A DNA stretch of 64,000 bases from Alphaproteobacteria bacterium 32-64-14 (GCA_002280725.1 NCEM01000005.1:26335-90334), one strand, 5' to 3'. Shown: positions 16,493-26,342, numbered from the stretch's first letter. A program made the numbers and translations. Notes: generated from the sequence alone by a model not told the origin.

Positions 16493-17134
16493 ATGCGGTT
16501 GGGGATTGCAGCGGCGCTTGCGTTGCTCGTGGGATGCACTGGGCTCGATAAGCCCGCCATCGAGGGCTACGACAGTATCCGCGCCGCCATCGTGGTTGAG
16601 ACGGATGCGGCCACCGGAAAGGTGACGGCCAGTTCGGCGCCGGCGGCGAAGGAGGAAGTTTCCCTCCCGGACGTATCCAGCGGCATGGATGCTTCCGGCC
16701 AGTTCCAAGGCTCTGTGCACACTCAGCGTGCGCGCTCGAAATTCTATGTCGAGGGTCAGAAGTTGGCGGATGGTTCCGTGCGCATCTACTTCGTCAGCGC
16801 CGGACAGACGCCCGTCATAGAAACCGAGCTGCAGGAAAAACCGTGGACGGAAACCAACCCGGACTCCCACGGCTATGTCGGCGAGCCCTGGCGCAAGGTG
16901 TTCTGGGAGCTGATCGAGTATCGTCACGAATGTGACGCGCTGAAGCTGCGCTGCCTGCGCTTCAAGACCGACCGGATGAAGCTGTCGGAGGACGACGTCC
17001 GCGCGCTGCTGGCCGAGGGGCGCAAGGAAATTCGCGTGTCGCAGAACGAGTATCGGGTTGTCGGCTTGCGGCTCGACGTCGATCAACTCATTGCCGTGCT
17101 TGACGCGCTGGGCGTGCGGGAGCGGTTCCGGTAG
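16493..17134 (+). CDS. Hypothetical lipoprotein
   Basis: A 213-residue exported protein with lipobox LALLVGC (Cys15). I recognise no domain. The mature part has a beta-rich middle (SKFYVEGQKLADGSVRIYFVSAG), a pair of Cys in YRHECDALKLRCLRF that could form a disulfide, and a charged C-terminus. It lies 120 bases before the coiled-coil/DUF6384 operon on the same strand, so co-function is possible but unproven. Confidence 0.65.
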   Translation: MRLGIAAALALLVGCTGLDKPAIEGYDSIRAAIVVETDAATGKVTASSAPAAKEEVSLPDVSSGMDASGQFQGSVHTQRARSKFYVEGQKLADGSVRIYFVSAGQTPVIETELQEKPWTETNPDSHGYVGEPWRKVFWELIEYRHECDALKLRCLRFKTDRMKLSEDDVRALLAEGRKEIRVSQNEYRVVGLRLDVDQLIAVLDALGVRERFR

Positions 17135-17254
17135 CCAGCTGATATCGATTCTCGAAAAAATTCTGCCGTCAGTCTCTTGCGATCTGGGCGGAAGAGGGCA
17201 CGTATTCCCCTGATGCGCCGAACTCCCCTCGGCGCGGGTCAGGGAGACAAAAAG

Positions 17255-18439
17255 ATGGCGGGCAGCCCCACAGCGCTTCAATATCTCGACAAGGCCGTTG
17301 GAAGCCTTCGCAAGCTTGGCCTCTTTCCCGAAAAAGCGGGCGATCCCGCGCCGGTTGTCGCCCTGCTGAACCAGATCACCGAGCTGTCGCCGGACAAGGT
17401 GACGACGATCGCGCGCACGCTCGACCAGGCGTCGACGTTCAACGAAGTAGTGCGCGAGCATATCTCGGGCATCAAGGTGGGCGAGCGTTATGAGACGATC
17501 ACCACCGCCTTCAACTCCATCCGTGACGACGCCAAGGGCCTCGTCGAGCAGTATGCCGACGGCAAGATCTCCACGATGGAGCGTCTCGGCAACGTCTGGA
17601 TGAAGATGACGCGCGGCGACATCGCGCAACGCTTCGACAAGATCAAGGACACCTACATCGACGTTCAGAAGGACACGAAGGTCCAGATCGAGAAGGAATT
17701 CCTGATCCTCGAAGCGTACATGGATTTCCGTGGCGCGATGAAGCAGTCGGAAGTGCTGGCGCTTGAAGTGCTGAAGACTGCCGAGGCGAAACTCGAAGAA
17801 GCAAAGGCCAAGATGACGGCGGCATCCGCGGCTGTCGCGGCCTACACCGGCACGGAGCCGGCCGAGCGGTCCAAGCTGGAACTGGAGCGGGACGAGGAGC
17901 TGCGCCGCCTGCAGGCCGAGGAGAAACGCTACCAGATCTCCAAGGACCTCTCCGACAATCTGACGGTTGGCTACAACACGTCGGAAGTGATCATGGCGCG
18001 GCTGGTGCAGACCACGAACGCCAAGGAGCGGATCTATGCGCAGTCCGTGTCGTTCTTCGGCACCAACGAGGTTGTGCTGACCGCGCTGTCGGCGACCTTC
18101 ACGGGCATGCACGGCCTGCATGAATCGACCCAGACGCTGGAGTCGATGAAGAAGGGCGTGGACCAGTCGCTGGAAGTGCTCGCCGAGATCGGCGGCAAGG
18201 TCCAGGAAGCGGCCCTCAAGGCGGGCTATGGCCCGACCATTTCGGCGGCTGCCGTCAAGAAGCTGGTCGACTCCGTTGTCACCTACCAGGAGCGTTCGAT
18301 CGGGATCATTGCGGAGATGCGCAAGCTCTCCACGCAGAACTCGGCCGAAATCCGTGACGCAGTGGAAGATGGCAAGAAGCGTCTTGCGCTGCTTGTTGAA
18401 CAGGGCGCGGCTGCAGCGCTGACCGTCAGGACCTCATGA
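17255..18439 (+). CDS. Coiled-coil protein of unknown function, first gene of DUF6384 operon
   Basis: A 394-residue, almost wholly helical cytoplasmic protein with long heptad-rich stretches (for example 170-240, LKTAEAKLEEAKAKMTAASAAV... and ERDEELRRLQAEEKRYQ). No signal peptide or membrane segment. It resembles proteins annotated only as 'cell surface protein' beside DUF6384 genes in other proteobacteria (recollection, not checked). ATG at 17255 follows AGGGAG by 8 bases. The stop overlaps the next start (ATGA), implying translational coupling. Confidence 0.75.
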   Translation: MAGSPTALQYLDKAVGSLRKLGLFPEKAGDPAPVVALLNQITELSPDKVTTIARTLDQASTFNEVVREHISGIKVGERYETITTAFNSIRDDAKGLVEQYADGKISTMERLGNVWMKMTRGDIAQRFDKIKDTYIDVQKDTKVQIEKEFLILEAYMDFRGAMKQSEVLALEVLKTAEAKLEEAKAKMTAASAAVAAYTGTEPAERSKLELERDEELRRLQAEEKRYQISKDLSDNLTVGYNTSEVIMARLVQTTNAKERIYAQSVSFFGTNEVVLTALSATFTGMHGLHESTQTLESMKKGVDQSLEVLAEIGGKVQEAALKAGYGPTISAAAVKKLVDSVVTYQERSIGIIAEMRKLSTQNSAEIRDAVEDGKKRLALLVEQGAAAALTVRTS

Positions 18440-19395
18440 GCGAGGCTTCCGTTCCGGTGCGGGCTCCAGCCACGGTTCCGGCCGTGGCCGACGAGCCCCG
18501 CAAGCTCGACGATGTCATGCTGGCGATGGACGTGGTGGACACGCTGCGCCATCGCACGCGCATCGTCGACATGGAGCTGAACGAAGAAGCGCGCGAGGAA
18601 CAGCTCGTCGCGCGGCTCAAGGAAATCTACGGCGCACAGGGCATCGAAGTGCCCGAGCGCATCCTGAAGGACGGCGTGAAAGCGCTGGCGGAACAGCGCT
18701 TCGCCTACAAGCCGCCAGCGGACACGTTCTCGGTGAAGCTCGCGAAGCTCTATGTCCGCCGGAAAAAATGGCTGCCGCAGACGCTGGCGGGCCTGGGCGC
18801 GCTGGCCGCGATCATTGCCGGCTTCCAGCTATTCGTGTTCGGCCCGATGAACGCCGAATGGACTAGCATGCCGACCGAGATTTCGCGCGTACTGGCCGAG
18901 GGGCAGCAGCTGGCGATTGATCCGGCGGTGGATGCGCAGCTGGGCAGCATTGCCGCCGAGGGACAACGTGCCGTCGCCAATGGCGATCGCGGTGCGGCGA
19001 AGACGCAGCTGGCGACCCTGAAAGGCATGACGGAGCAGCTGGCGCAGGAGTATGAAATCCGCATCGTCTCGCGGCCCGGCGAAAGCACGGGGATCATTCG
19101 CGGGTCTGATGATGCGCCGAACGCGCTCAACTACTATCTGATCGTCGAGGCGGTGGCGCCGGGCGGGCGCGTGTTGACCGTGCCGGTCGAAAGCCTCGAG
19201 ACCGAGAAGACCGAGCGTGTGAGCATCTGGGGCCAGCGCGTTTCACTCGAAACCTTTGATCGCGTCCGCGCGGAGAAGCAGAATTCGGGCGGTGTGATCG
19301 CCAACGACGTGCTTGGCTACAAGACGCGCGGCGAGCTTGAGCCCAAATTCGACGCCCCGGTTCCCGGCGGCGCCATAACAGATCTGAGCGACTGA
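18436..19395 (+). CDS. DUF6384 family protein
   Basis: A 319-residue protein whose N-terminus (KLDDVMLAMDVVDTLRHRTRIVDMEL) is characteristic of DUF6384. One hydrophobic segment around 115-137 (LAGLGALAAIIAGFQLFVFG) anchors it in the membrane; the C-terminal half has a soluble beta-rich region (NALNYYLIVEAVAPGGRVLTVPVESLE). It overlaps the preceding gene by 4 bases and the following one by 1 base. Function is unknown; it probably forms a membrane complex with its two coiled-coil neighbours (inference). Confidence 0.75.
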   Translation: MSEASVPVRAPATVPAVADEPRKLDDVMLAMDVVDTLRHRTRIVDMELNEEAREEQLVARLKEIYGAQGIEVPERILKDGVKALAEQRFAYKPPADTFSVKLAKLYVRRKKWLPQTLAGLGALAAIIAGFQLFVFGPMNAEWTSMPTEISRVLAEGQQLAIDPAVDAQLGSIAAEGQRAVANGDRGAAKTQLATLKGMTEQLAQEYEIRIVSRPGESTGIIRGSDDAPNALNYYLIVEAVAPGGRVLTVPVESLETEKTERVSIWGQRVSLETFDRVRAEKQNSGGVIANDVLGYKTRGELEPKFDAPVPGGAITDLSD

Positions 19396-20939
19396 TGGCC
19401 GGATATGATGATGTCATAACGGGTCGCGACGCCCTGCACCGGCTGGACACGCTGACGGCGCGCGCGCGCGAGGAATTCGATGCCGCCGCGCGTGGCGCTG
19501 AAGGCCATTCGCGCCGGCGCGCCGATCTGGTGCGTCTGCGCTCGGAAGGCTATCGCGAGCTGGCGGCGATGCGGCTCGACGTGATCAAGAACGGCGCTGA
19601 CCAGACGCTGGACGCAGCCGAGAAGGAAGCGACGCGGCTGCTGGCCGATCACGCAGCGTTCATGGAGCGCGTTGGCCAGGAGGTGGTTCTCGCGGAAGGC
19701 GCGCTGCGCGACGCCGAGGCAAACCGCCGTGCGGGTGAGGCGGACGTCGATGCAACGTTGAAGGCTTACGAAGCGCTGGTCGCGCAAACCGAAGCCGCAG
19801 TGCAGGCCGACCCTGCCTATATAGCGCTGAAGCAAGCGTTCGAGGAATCCCGCGCCGTGGCCATCCGCGCCGAGCAGAAGCTGGAGCTGGCGAAGACTGA
19901 TCGCGCCGAGAAGAGCAAGCCGTACGAGACCGACCCGCTGTTCGCGTATTTGTGGGAGCGCAAGTTCCGCCGCCCGGAGTACAAGAAGGGCGGCCTCTCG
20001 CGCATGCTCGACGGGTGGGTTGCGGGTCTGTGCCGGTATGACGAGGCATATCTCAACTACGCCCGCCTGACCGAGCTGCCCGATCGCATTGGCGAGCATC
20101 TCGCCACCATGCGGCTGGAAGAGGCCGAGGCGCAGGCGGCCATCGAACGCTTCGAGGCGCAGGCGCTGGAGACGCGCGGCGCAGCGCAGCTGTCGGGTGA
20201 GCTTGCCAAGGCGAAAGACAAGCTGAAGAGCCTCGACGTACTGCTTTCGGAAGCAGAGTCGAAGCATTCGGCGCTGCGCGTCGAACAGGAGAAGGCGGCT
20301 AGCGGCGATACCGGCCCTCAGGAGCAGGCGCGCAAGGTGATCGAGGAAGGCCTGGTCAAGGCGAGCTTCCCGGATCTGAAAGTGCTCGCAGCGGAAACGA
20401 CGACGCTGGACGACGATCGCATCGTCGAGGCCCTGGTGAAGTTGCGTACCGAAGAGCTCCAGATGGAGGTGAACTGGCGCAGCGTGGAAGCCATGCCGGC
20501 GCGCCGGCGCGCCGGCGCCGATGCGCTGGAGCTCGTGCGTCGCCGCTTCAAGGAAGCGGGGCTGGATAGCCCGTATGTGATGGTGCTGCGCGGCGCATTC
20601 GAGGCGGCGCTGGAGGCCTATGGCAAAGGGCCGTCGCCAGACGGCGAGGGATTGTGGCGTGCGATCAAGGCGACCGTGAAACAGGCGCCGCGTCAGGACG
20701 ATGACTATTTCGGCGGACCGCGCCGGGGCCGCAATGTCGGCGTCGGCGAAGTGGTCGCGGGCGTCATTCTCGGCGAAGTCATCAAGGCAGCGACGCGCGG
20801 TAGCCGCTGGGGCGGCGGCGGTGGTGGCGGTTGGGGCGGGGGAAGCAGCGGCGGTTCGTCGGGCGGAAGCTCTGGCGGCGGCTTCCGCACACGCGGCAGC
20901 TTCGGCGGCGGCGGCTTCAAGACCAAGGGGCGGTTCTGA
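19395..20939 (+). CDS. Coiled-coil protein with Gly/Ser-rich tail
   Basis: A 514-residue protein, mostly long helices to about residue 430, then a low-complexity Gly/Ser/Arg tail from about 471 to the end (GGGGGGGWGGGSSGG and FKTKGRF). No signal peptide is seen. Such Gly-rich tails also end some TPM-domain and filament-associated proteins, but no TPM domain is visible. The start overlaps the DUF6384 stop (TGATG). The tail resembles a flexible or RNA/protein-binding segment; the function is unknown. Confidence 0.72.
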   Translation: MAGYDDVITGRDALHRLDTLTARAREEFDAAARGAEGHSRRRADLVRLRSEGYRELAAMRLDVIKNGADQTLDAAEKEATRLLADHAAFMERVGQEVVLAEGALRDAEANRRAGEADVDATLKAYEALVAQTEAAVQADPAYIALKQAFEESRAVAIRAEQKLELAKTDRAEKSKPYETDPLFAYLWERKFRRPEYKKGGLSRMLDGWVAGLCRYDEAYLNYARLTELPDRIGEHLATMRLEEAEAQAAIERFEAQALETRGAAQLSGELAKAKDKLKSLDVLLSEAESKHSALRVEQEKAASGDTGPQEQARKVIEEGLVKASFPDLKVLAAETTTLDDDRIVEALVKLRTEELQMEVNWRSVEAMPARRRAGADALELVRRRFKEAGLDSPYVMVLRGAFEAALEAYGKGPSPDGEGLWRAIKATVKQAPRQDDDYFGGPRRGRNVGVGEVVAGVILGEVIKAATRGSRWGGGGGGGWGGGSSGGSSGGSSGGGFRTRGSFGGGGFKTKGRF

Positions 20940-20940
20940 C

Positions 20941-22062
20941 GTGGCGCGCCTGCAGCGGCTGTCGTGGATCGACATTCCGCTGGCGCCGGTCGTGTTTCCC
21001 AATGGACGGCAGCTGAACGTTTCGCTCGGTCTGGGCTCTGGCCTGTCACGCCGCGCATCTGATCCGCCCGGAATCGTTCATGCGGTGACAGATCGCGGGC
21101 CGAACATCTTCATCTCGCAGGCGGTGGAGGAGTTCGGACTCGCGCATCTCGACCATCTGCGTGGCGTTCGCGATGCGAAGGTAATGGCAACGCCCGATCT
21201 CGGGCCGTCACTTGCAACGCTGCGTGTTACCGGTGACGCCGTGGAGCTGCTCGGCGCCTTTCCGCTCACCGATACGAATGGCGAGCGCCTTAGCGGACGT
21301 CCGCCGGATCTTCCCGGACGCGAGCCGCTGTTCGATCTCGCTGGCAATCCGCTGACACCCGGCGTGTTTGGCGCAGATGTCGAGGCGCTTGCGGCGATGC
21401 CGGATGGGTCGTTCGTGTTGGCGGATGAATATGCGCCGTCGCTGCTGGTGGCCGATGCGGGCGGCCGCGTCTCGGCGCGATGGGCGCCGGTGGGCGCGGA
21501 TGCGGCGTATGCGCATTCGGGCGTTGCGGTTCGCGCTGTTCTGCCGGAGCGCGCCCTGCGGCGGCGGCCAAACCGGGGGCTTGAAGCGCTGTGCGCGTCT
21601 GCGGATGGGCGCTGGCTCTATGCCGGGCTGCAGAGCGCATTGGCGGGCAAGGATGCAGGCTCCACCGAAATCTGGAAGCTCGATGCCGCAACCGGGGCGA
21701 TGGCCGCGGCGTGGTCCTATCCTTTCGATGCGCCGCAGAGTTTCCGGCGGGATGCTGCGCGCCGCGCGGTCAGTGCGGGTGATCTCAAGGTCTGCGAGTT
21801 TGCGTGGGTGGACGAGGATCGTCTGCTGGTGCTGGAGCGCATCGCCCACACCACGAAAATCCATCTCACCACGCTCGGCTCGACGATAACGAAGACCCTG
21901 CTGTTCACCAGCGACGACCATCCGGAGATGGGGCCGGACATGGAGGGCATGGCCTTGCTGTCGCCCGATCAGATCCTGCTCGCCTGCGACAATGATTTCG
22001 GCGTCGAAGGTGCGGCGACGGAGTTCTGGCGGGTGACGCTGGATGCGCCGCTTACACGATGA
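20941..22062 (+). CDS. Esterase-like activity of phytase family protein
   Basis: A 373-residue beta-propeller-like protein of the 'esterase-like activity of phytase' family: VTDRGPNIFIS, GADVEALAAMPDGSFVLADEYAPSLLV, NRGLEALCASADGRWLYAGLQS and MGPDMEGMALLSPDQILLACDND are typical blades. It has a GTG start one base after the preceding stop, so it is probably translated with the DUF6384 operon. No obvious signal peptide. It ends by overlapping 11 bases with the convergent phoD. Whether it hydrolyses phosphate esters is unknown. Confidence 0.78.
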   Translation: MARLQRLSWIDIPLAPVVFPNGRQLNVSLGLGSGLSRRASDPPGIVHAVTDRGPNIFISQAVEEFGLAHLDHLRGVRDAKVMATPDLGPSLATLRVTGDAVELLGAFPLTDTNGERLSGRPPDLPGREPLFDLAGNPLTPGVFGADVEALAAMPDGSFVLADEYAPSLLVADAGGRVSARWAPVGADAAYAHSGVAVRAVLPERALRRRPNRGLEALCASADGRWLYAGLQSALAGKDAGSTEIWKLDAATGAMAAAWSYPFDAPQSFRRDAARRAVSAGDLKVCEFAWVDEDRLLVLERIAHTTKIHLTTLGSTITKTLLFTSDDHPEMGPDMEGMALLSPDQILLACDNDFGVEGAATEFWRVTLDAPLTR

Positions 22063-23674
22063 GCTGTCGCGCTCCGTGTTCCACGGTCATCGACCTGGTT
22101 CCTGTGGCGAGCGGGCTGCGTCCACCCATGGCGGGCACAAACACGTATTCCGCCTCGATGCGGTCCTTGCGGATATCGAGCGTGAAATAGCCGCGCTGGC
22201 TGGCATCCATCCATTTGAGGTTCGGGTTCGCTGCCATGAAGTCCGACGCGATGCGCGCGGCGTCGCCATTGAAGCGGCGCTCGAAGCCGTGTGACGACAC
22301 GCTCTGCCCGGCGAATTCGACGCCGATGGTGCCGGCGTCGTCGGCAAGGTCGAACGCCCAAGCGTTATGGCTGTCGCCAGTCAACGTGACGAGGTTGGCG
22401 CCGGCGCGGCGGGCGGCGTCATACATTCGTGTCCGCGCCGCAGGGTAGCCATCCCACTTGTCCATTGAATACGGCATGCCGGCCGCATTGAGACTTGCGC
22501 GGCGACCAACCTCGGGCTGTATCGCTGGTGGAATGCCGCCGCTGATCCAGGCTGCGGAGGGTGTTGGCGCCCGCGTAGCGGCCATGATCACCTGCTGTAT
22601 CAGGATCTGCCAGCGCACGCCCGCATCGACGGATGCTTTCAACCCGCTCGCCAGCCACTGCTCCTGCTCGGCGTTCATCATCGCGCGCGCAGGGTCAGCG
22701 AGTGCGCCGTCTCTTAGCGCAGTGAGCGCACCGCCGATGTCGCCGCTGGCAGCGAAGATGGCATCCAGTTCGTCGTCAAGCTGGCGCGAGCGGCCGAGCA
22801 GCCGCGTCTCAAGCCGGTAGAGCGTGGCGAGATTGCCAATGCGATGGCTGCCATACCAGTCGCTTTGCGCCGGCATCCATTCGCGCCAGGCCCGCATGCC
22901 CGTGGCTTTGCGTGCGCTCCATGCGCCTTCTGTTGCGGCGTCGTGCGCGCTGGCGCCGTCCTGCCAGCTGTTGTTGGCGGACTCATGATCGTCCCACACC
23001 GCGATCATGGGCAGGCGGCGATGAAGCTCCGCAAGATCCGGGTCGGCGCGATAGCTGGCGTAGCGCTGCCGGTATTCGGCTAACTGCACGATTTCGCCGG
23101 GCGGGGCGAGGCCGCGAAGGGTGGCGAGCCCCGGCTGGGCGTCTGGCCGCGTGACGGGAGATTCGTAGATGTAGTCGCCGGTATGGATGGCAAGGTCGAT
23201 GTCCTCGCGCGCGGCGGCATGGGCGTAAGCGTTGAACCAGCCCGACGTGCCGTTTGAGCAACCCAACACGGCGATGCGGAAGGATTGTGTATCGCCCTCA
23301 GGCAGCGTGCGCGTGCGGCCGATCGGCGAGGCGGCGCCGTCGGACGCGATGAAGCGGTAGTGATACCAGCGCCCTGGCTGAAGGTTGTCGACAAGCGTGC
23401 ACACGCAGCTGTCGTAGGCCGGCGTGACCTCTGCCTCGCTGGTGCTGATGATGCGGGCGAAGGCTGCATCCTCCGCCACTTCCACACGCAGGCGCGCGAG
23501 GCCGCCGGAGACATAGCGCGTCCACAGGACGATGCCCGTCTGGCGCGGATCGCCAGAAGCGACGCCGTGTGTGAAGCCGCTGACGGGCGTCGCGAACGCG
23601 CGGCCCGGCAGCGCGATAATGGCAAGGCCTGCGGCCCCTGAGAGAAAGCGGCGGCGCGTGTTCACAAAGGCCAT
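22052..23674 (-). CDS. phoD: PhoD-like alkaline phosphatase
   Basis: A 540-residue Tat-exported phosphatase/phosphodiesterase. The twin-arginine signal NTRRRFLSGAAGLAIIALP precedes FTHGVASGDPRQTGIVLWTR, the PhoD N-terminal domain. Metal-site motifs include CSNGTSGWFN, HTGDYIYE, VWDDHESANNSW and LTGDSHNAWA. It releases phosphate from organic esters in the periplasm. ATG at 23674 has GGAG 8 bases upstream; a longer in-frame upstream stretch lacks family sequence. Its 3' end overlaps the phytase-like gene. Confidence 0.92.
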   Translation of the reverse strand: MAFVNTRRRFLSGAAGLAIIALPGRAFATPVSGFTHGVASGDPRQTGIVLWTRYVSGGLARLRVEVAEDAAFARIISTSEAEVTPAYDSCVCTLVDNLQPGRWYHYRFIASDGAASPIGRTRTLPEGDTQSFRIAVLGCSNGTSGWFNAYAHAAAREDIDLAIHTGDYIYESPVTRPDAQPGLATLRGLAPPGEIVQLAEYRQRYASYRADPDLAELHRRLPMIAVWDDHESANNSWQDGASAHDAATEGAWSARKATGMRAWREWMPAQSDWYGSHRIGNLATLYRLETRLLGRSRQLDDELDAIFAASGDIGGALTALRDGALADPARAMMNAEQEQWLASGLKASVDAGVRWQILIQQVIMAATRAPTPSAAWISGGIPPAIQPEVGRRASLNAAGMPYSMDKWDGYPAARTRMYDAARRAGANLVTLTGDSHNAWAFDLADDAGTIGVEFAGQSVSSHGFERRFNGDAARIASDFMAANPNLKWMDASQRGYFTLDIRKDRIEAEYVFVPAMGGRSPLATGTRSMTVEHGARQLIV

Positions 23675-23733
23675 GGTGGCGATCTCCAGGGCGGCATGCA
23701 CGTCTGGTAGTCGCCGTTCGTGACGGTTTGGCG

Positions 23734-24249
23734 TCAGCCGCCCGGCGGGCGAAGATAGTCGCGCTTGCCGAGGTGGACCCCGTTGTGGCGCAGGATGTTG
23801 TAGGCCGTGGCGGTGTGGAAATAGAGGTTGGGGAAGACCCAGCCCTGCAGATAGGTGGCGCAGGTCATCGGCAATTCCTGTCCGCCGCCGACCGGGATGT
23901 TCACGACCGTCTGCGTGCGGGCGTTCATCGCCTCGGCGGATGCAGCTTGCACATAGGCGTTGGCCTTCTGCGCCCGGTCGATCAACTGGAGGAATGTGGT
24001 CTCCACATCGGGGAAAGCGGGCAGCTCGGTTCCGGCAAGGCGGGCCGCGCCGCGCGTGAGGCTGTCGCACGCGATCTGCACCTGGCGCGAAAGCGGGAAC
24101 ATGTCCGGGAACAGGCGGAAGTTGAGGAACACATCCTCAGGCAGTTTCGCGGCTGTTGCGTGATCCGCGCCCTTCTTCAGGATGCCGCCCAGCGCACCGA
24201 GCGTCTGCTGGCTGGCGGTCTTGATCAGGCCGGAAATCGGAACAGTCAT
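23734..24249 (-). CDS. DUF1993 domain protein
   Basis: A 171-residue cytosolic protein of the DUF1993 family, a four-helix DinB-like fold. TVPISGLIKTASQQTLGALGGILKKG at the N-terminus and FPNLYFHTATAYNILRHNGVHLGKRDYL at the C-terminus are family-typical, including His residues that could bind metal. ATG at 24249 is preferred to 24264. It lies 59 bases upstream of phoD on the same strand. The function of the family is not established. Confidence 0.8.
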   Translation of the reverse strand: MTVPISGLIKTASQQTLGALGGILKKGADHATAAKLPEDVFLNFRLFPDMFPLSRQVQIACDSLTRGAARLAGTELPAFPDVETTFLQLIDRAQKANAYVQAASAEAMNARTQTVVNIPVGGGQELPMTCATYLQGWVFPNLYFHTATAYNILRHNGVHLGKRDYLRPPGG

Positions 24250-24380
24250 GGCGAACCCCGTCACGGTTGAGGCGCTGTCATAGCTTGGCCGTCCGCAGCC
24301 TGCACGCAGGAATTTTGCCCAGACCCAGCTTGCGCTGCGGCGGCTGCATCCGTAGGGCAGGGGATACAGGGGAGGACGGC

Positions 24381-24965
24381 TTGCGCAAACGCCTTGTCAT
24401 CATGGCGTGGATCAACATCGCCATCGGCGGCGCCGGCGTTGGCCTGCTCGCCGCGCTGGTGGCTGCATTCGTCCTGGCGCGTGACCCGGAATACACCGAC
24501 GAGTTCACGGTGCTGGGCAGTATATTAGGCGTGTTCACGCTGATCTACTTCCTGCCGATGTTCCTGGGCGGGATTGGCGTTCTGCGCCGCAAGGTGTGGG
24601 GACGCGCGCTGATCTGGGGCGTGACGCCTTTCCTTGCGCTGGCGACGCCGGTGGGCACGCTGCTTGCGGGCTATAATCTCTGGGCGCTGATCACGACTGT
24701 CGATACCTCGGCGGCGTTTTCAAGCGACAGCATTGCGCGCGTCGAGCGCATTGTGCGCAACGCGCTGCGCAACATCGTGCTGATCCTGATCGCGATGTTT
24801 ATCCTGGGCACGATCGTCGGCATTGGCTGGCTGTTCCGCGACCAGATCGATCCGCCGAAGAATCAGATCCTGACGCCGATGCCCGAGATGCCGAAGTTCG
24901 ATACGCCGGAATTCAAGATGCCGGAGTTCAACCGGCCTGAGCAACCGCCCGCACCGGCACAGTGA
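24381..24965 (+). CDS. Hypothetical four-helix membrane protein
   Basis: A 194-residue membrane protein with four helices (about 8-32, 44-66, 72-98, 128-152) and a Pro/Met-rich repetitive tail ([25 protein letters not shown]). I do not recognise a family. A TTG start at 24381 is preferred because GGGGAGG lies just upstream; ATG at 24402 is the alternative. Its last 38 bases overlap the convergent PPIase gene. Confidence 0.65.
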   Translation: MRKRLVIMAWINIAIGGAGVGLLAALVAAFVLARDPEYTDEFTVLGSILGVFTLIYFLPMFLGGIGVLRRKVWGRALIWGVTPFLALATPVGTLLAGYNLWALITTVDTSAAFSSDSIARVERIVRNALRNIVLILIAMFILGTIVGIGWLFRDQIDPPKNQILTPMPEMPKFDTPEFKMPEFNRPEQPPAPAQ

Positions 24966-25845
24966 CATTGCACAGGCCGATGCGGCCGACGGGCTTCGTG
25001 TAGAAATCATCCTTCCGCCAGCGCCGCGAATTCACCAGCGTCGCAAAGCTCGCGCTGTCCGTCTTCATGATCTCGAGCGGTGTGCGCTGATGCGGCGGAA
25101 GATCCGCCGCGACCTTGATGTCGGCATAGCGCTGGTATTCTTCCGGCGTCTTGTAGAAGCCGATGTCGCCCGTGCCGCGCGGGAAAGACGACATGATCTC
25201 CATCCCCTGCACAACGCGGCCAAGCACGGTGAGCTGGCGATCGAGATTGCGCGGGCTGTGGCCGATGATGACGTAAAGCTCCGTGCCGCCGCCCGAGTTC
25301 TCGTCGTTCTCGCGTCCAACGCCGACCATGCCGTAGCAGTGCGTGAGCCAGACGCGGCCCTTGTCGCGCGCGGCGTACATGCCATTCACGAAGCCGACCT
25401 CGGGCGCATAGGTGTCCGGATCGGGCAGGATGTCGAAGCCAGGGATGGCCGTGCGGGGCAGGGTGAATTCGGCATTGAGCTTCTCTACGCCAACCTTTGG
25501 CGGGCGAGCCGGATCAGCCGCCTGCGCCCACTGGCTAACGAAATTGTCCTGCACGCGCGTGACGGCGCCATTGGCGAAATAGCCCTCGCGTGAAAGCGCT
25601 TTCACATTGGTCACATGGTTAGGGGCAAACGCCGGCGCTAGTTCGATGATGACGCGGCCTTTGCCGGGAAAGTCCATGTAGAGCGTGTTCTCGGGATCGA
25701 GCGTGCGCCATTCGGATGGCTGCGAGGCGGCGATGATGTCGGCCGGTGAGGGCGTATTGCCTTCGGGGGCGGCCGGGATGGCGGGGCCGGTCTGGCAGGC
25801 GCTGAGCAGTCCAGCCAGAAGAGCCGGTGTAAAAAACATCCGCAT
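24928..25845 (-). CDS. Cyclophilin-type peptidyl-prolyl isomerase (lipoprotein)
   Basis: A 305-residue exported PPIase. The signal [17 protein letters not shown] gives a lipobox Cys17. Cyclophilin features are [44 protein letters not shown] and [45 protein letters not shown]. It probably assists folding of exported proteins. The C-terminus carries an extra ~60 residues beyond the cyclophilin core. Confidence 0.88.
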   Translation of the reverse strand: MRMFFTPALLAGLLSACQTGPAIPAAPEGNTPSPADIIAASQPSEWRTLDPENTLYMDFPGKGRVIIELAPAFAPNHVTNVKALSREGYFANGAVTRVQDNFVSQWAQAADPARPPKVGVEKLNAEFTLPRTAIPGFDILPDPDTYAPEVGFVNGMYAARDKGRVWLTHCYGMVGVGRENDENSGGGTELYVIIGHSPRNLDRQLTVLGRVVQGMEIMSSFPRGTGDIGFYKTPEEYQRYADIKVAADLPPHQRTPLEIMKTDSASFATLVNSRRWRKDDFYTKPVGRIGLCNVTVPVRAVAQAG

Positions 25846-25985
25846 CGAGTGTCCCTCACGATTTCCGATGCGAACAATGCGATGCTTTCAGGCGCGGCTC
25901 AATCTGAAATCGGACACGCTAAAATGGGACAAACAGAAGGCGCTGTCCATCGGCAGCGCCTCTCGTTTGATCCGCCTCGCTGCTG

Positions 25986-26342
25986 TTAGCCGCGTGGCTG
26001 ACCGTTATCCCAGTATGTGCGGCCGGTGTTGCGGTCCACGTAGTAGTACCGCTGGGCGTTGCGATCATAGATGAGGTCGTCCCGGTTGGCGACCTGCTGA
26101 CCGCCGACGAAGCATCCACCTTGTTCCTGACAGCCCGTGTAGTAACCGACCGCTGCGCCAAGTGCGCCGCCGATGAGCGCGCCGGACAGATCGTCGTCCG
26201 AGAGCGCCGCGCCAGCGGCCGCACCTAATGCGCCGCCGATGGCAGCGTTGCGTTGCGAAGGATCCCAGCTGTCCATCGTGTTGCAGGCTGCGAGCGAAAG
26301 GCTCGATACGGCTGCGCAGAATGAGACTTTCAGAGTGTTCAT
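25986..26342 (-). CDS. Glycine-zipper lipoprotein
   Basis: A 118-residue lipoprotein with lipobox LSLAAC (Cys20). Residues 33-68 have two glycine-zipper segments (IGGALGAAAGAAL and LIGGALGAAVGYYTG), as in outer-membrane 'YMGG/17 kDa antigen' type proteins. The C-terminus contains YYYVDRNTGRTYWDNGQPRG and two Cys. Likely an envelope structural protein. Confidence 0.78.
   Translation of the reverse strand: MNTLKVSFCAAVSSLSLAACNTMDSWDPSQRNAAIGGALGAAAGAALSDDDLSGALIGGALGAAVGYYTGCQEQGGCFVGGQQVANRDDLIYDRNAQRYYYVDRNTGRTYWDNGQPRG

Noticed and set aside
16463..18121. A 552-codon minus-strand open frame
   Set aside because: It spans two plus-strand genes with good ribosome sites and signal/coiled-coil structure; no family resemblance.
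19317..21002. A 561-codon minus-strand open frame opposite the Gly-rich coiled-coil gene
   Set aside because: The plus-strand gene has coupled starts with its neighbours; the antisense frame is Arg/Ala/Gln-rich shadow sequence.
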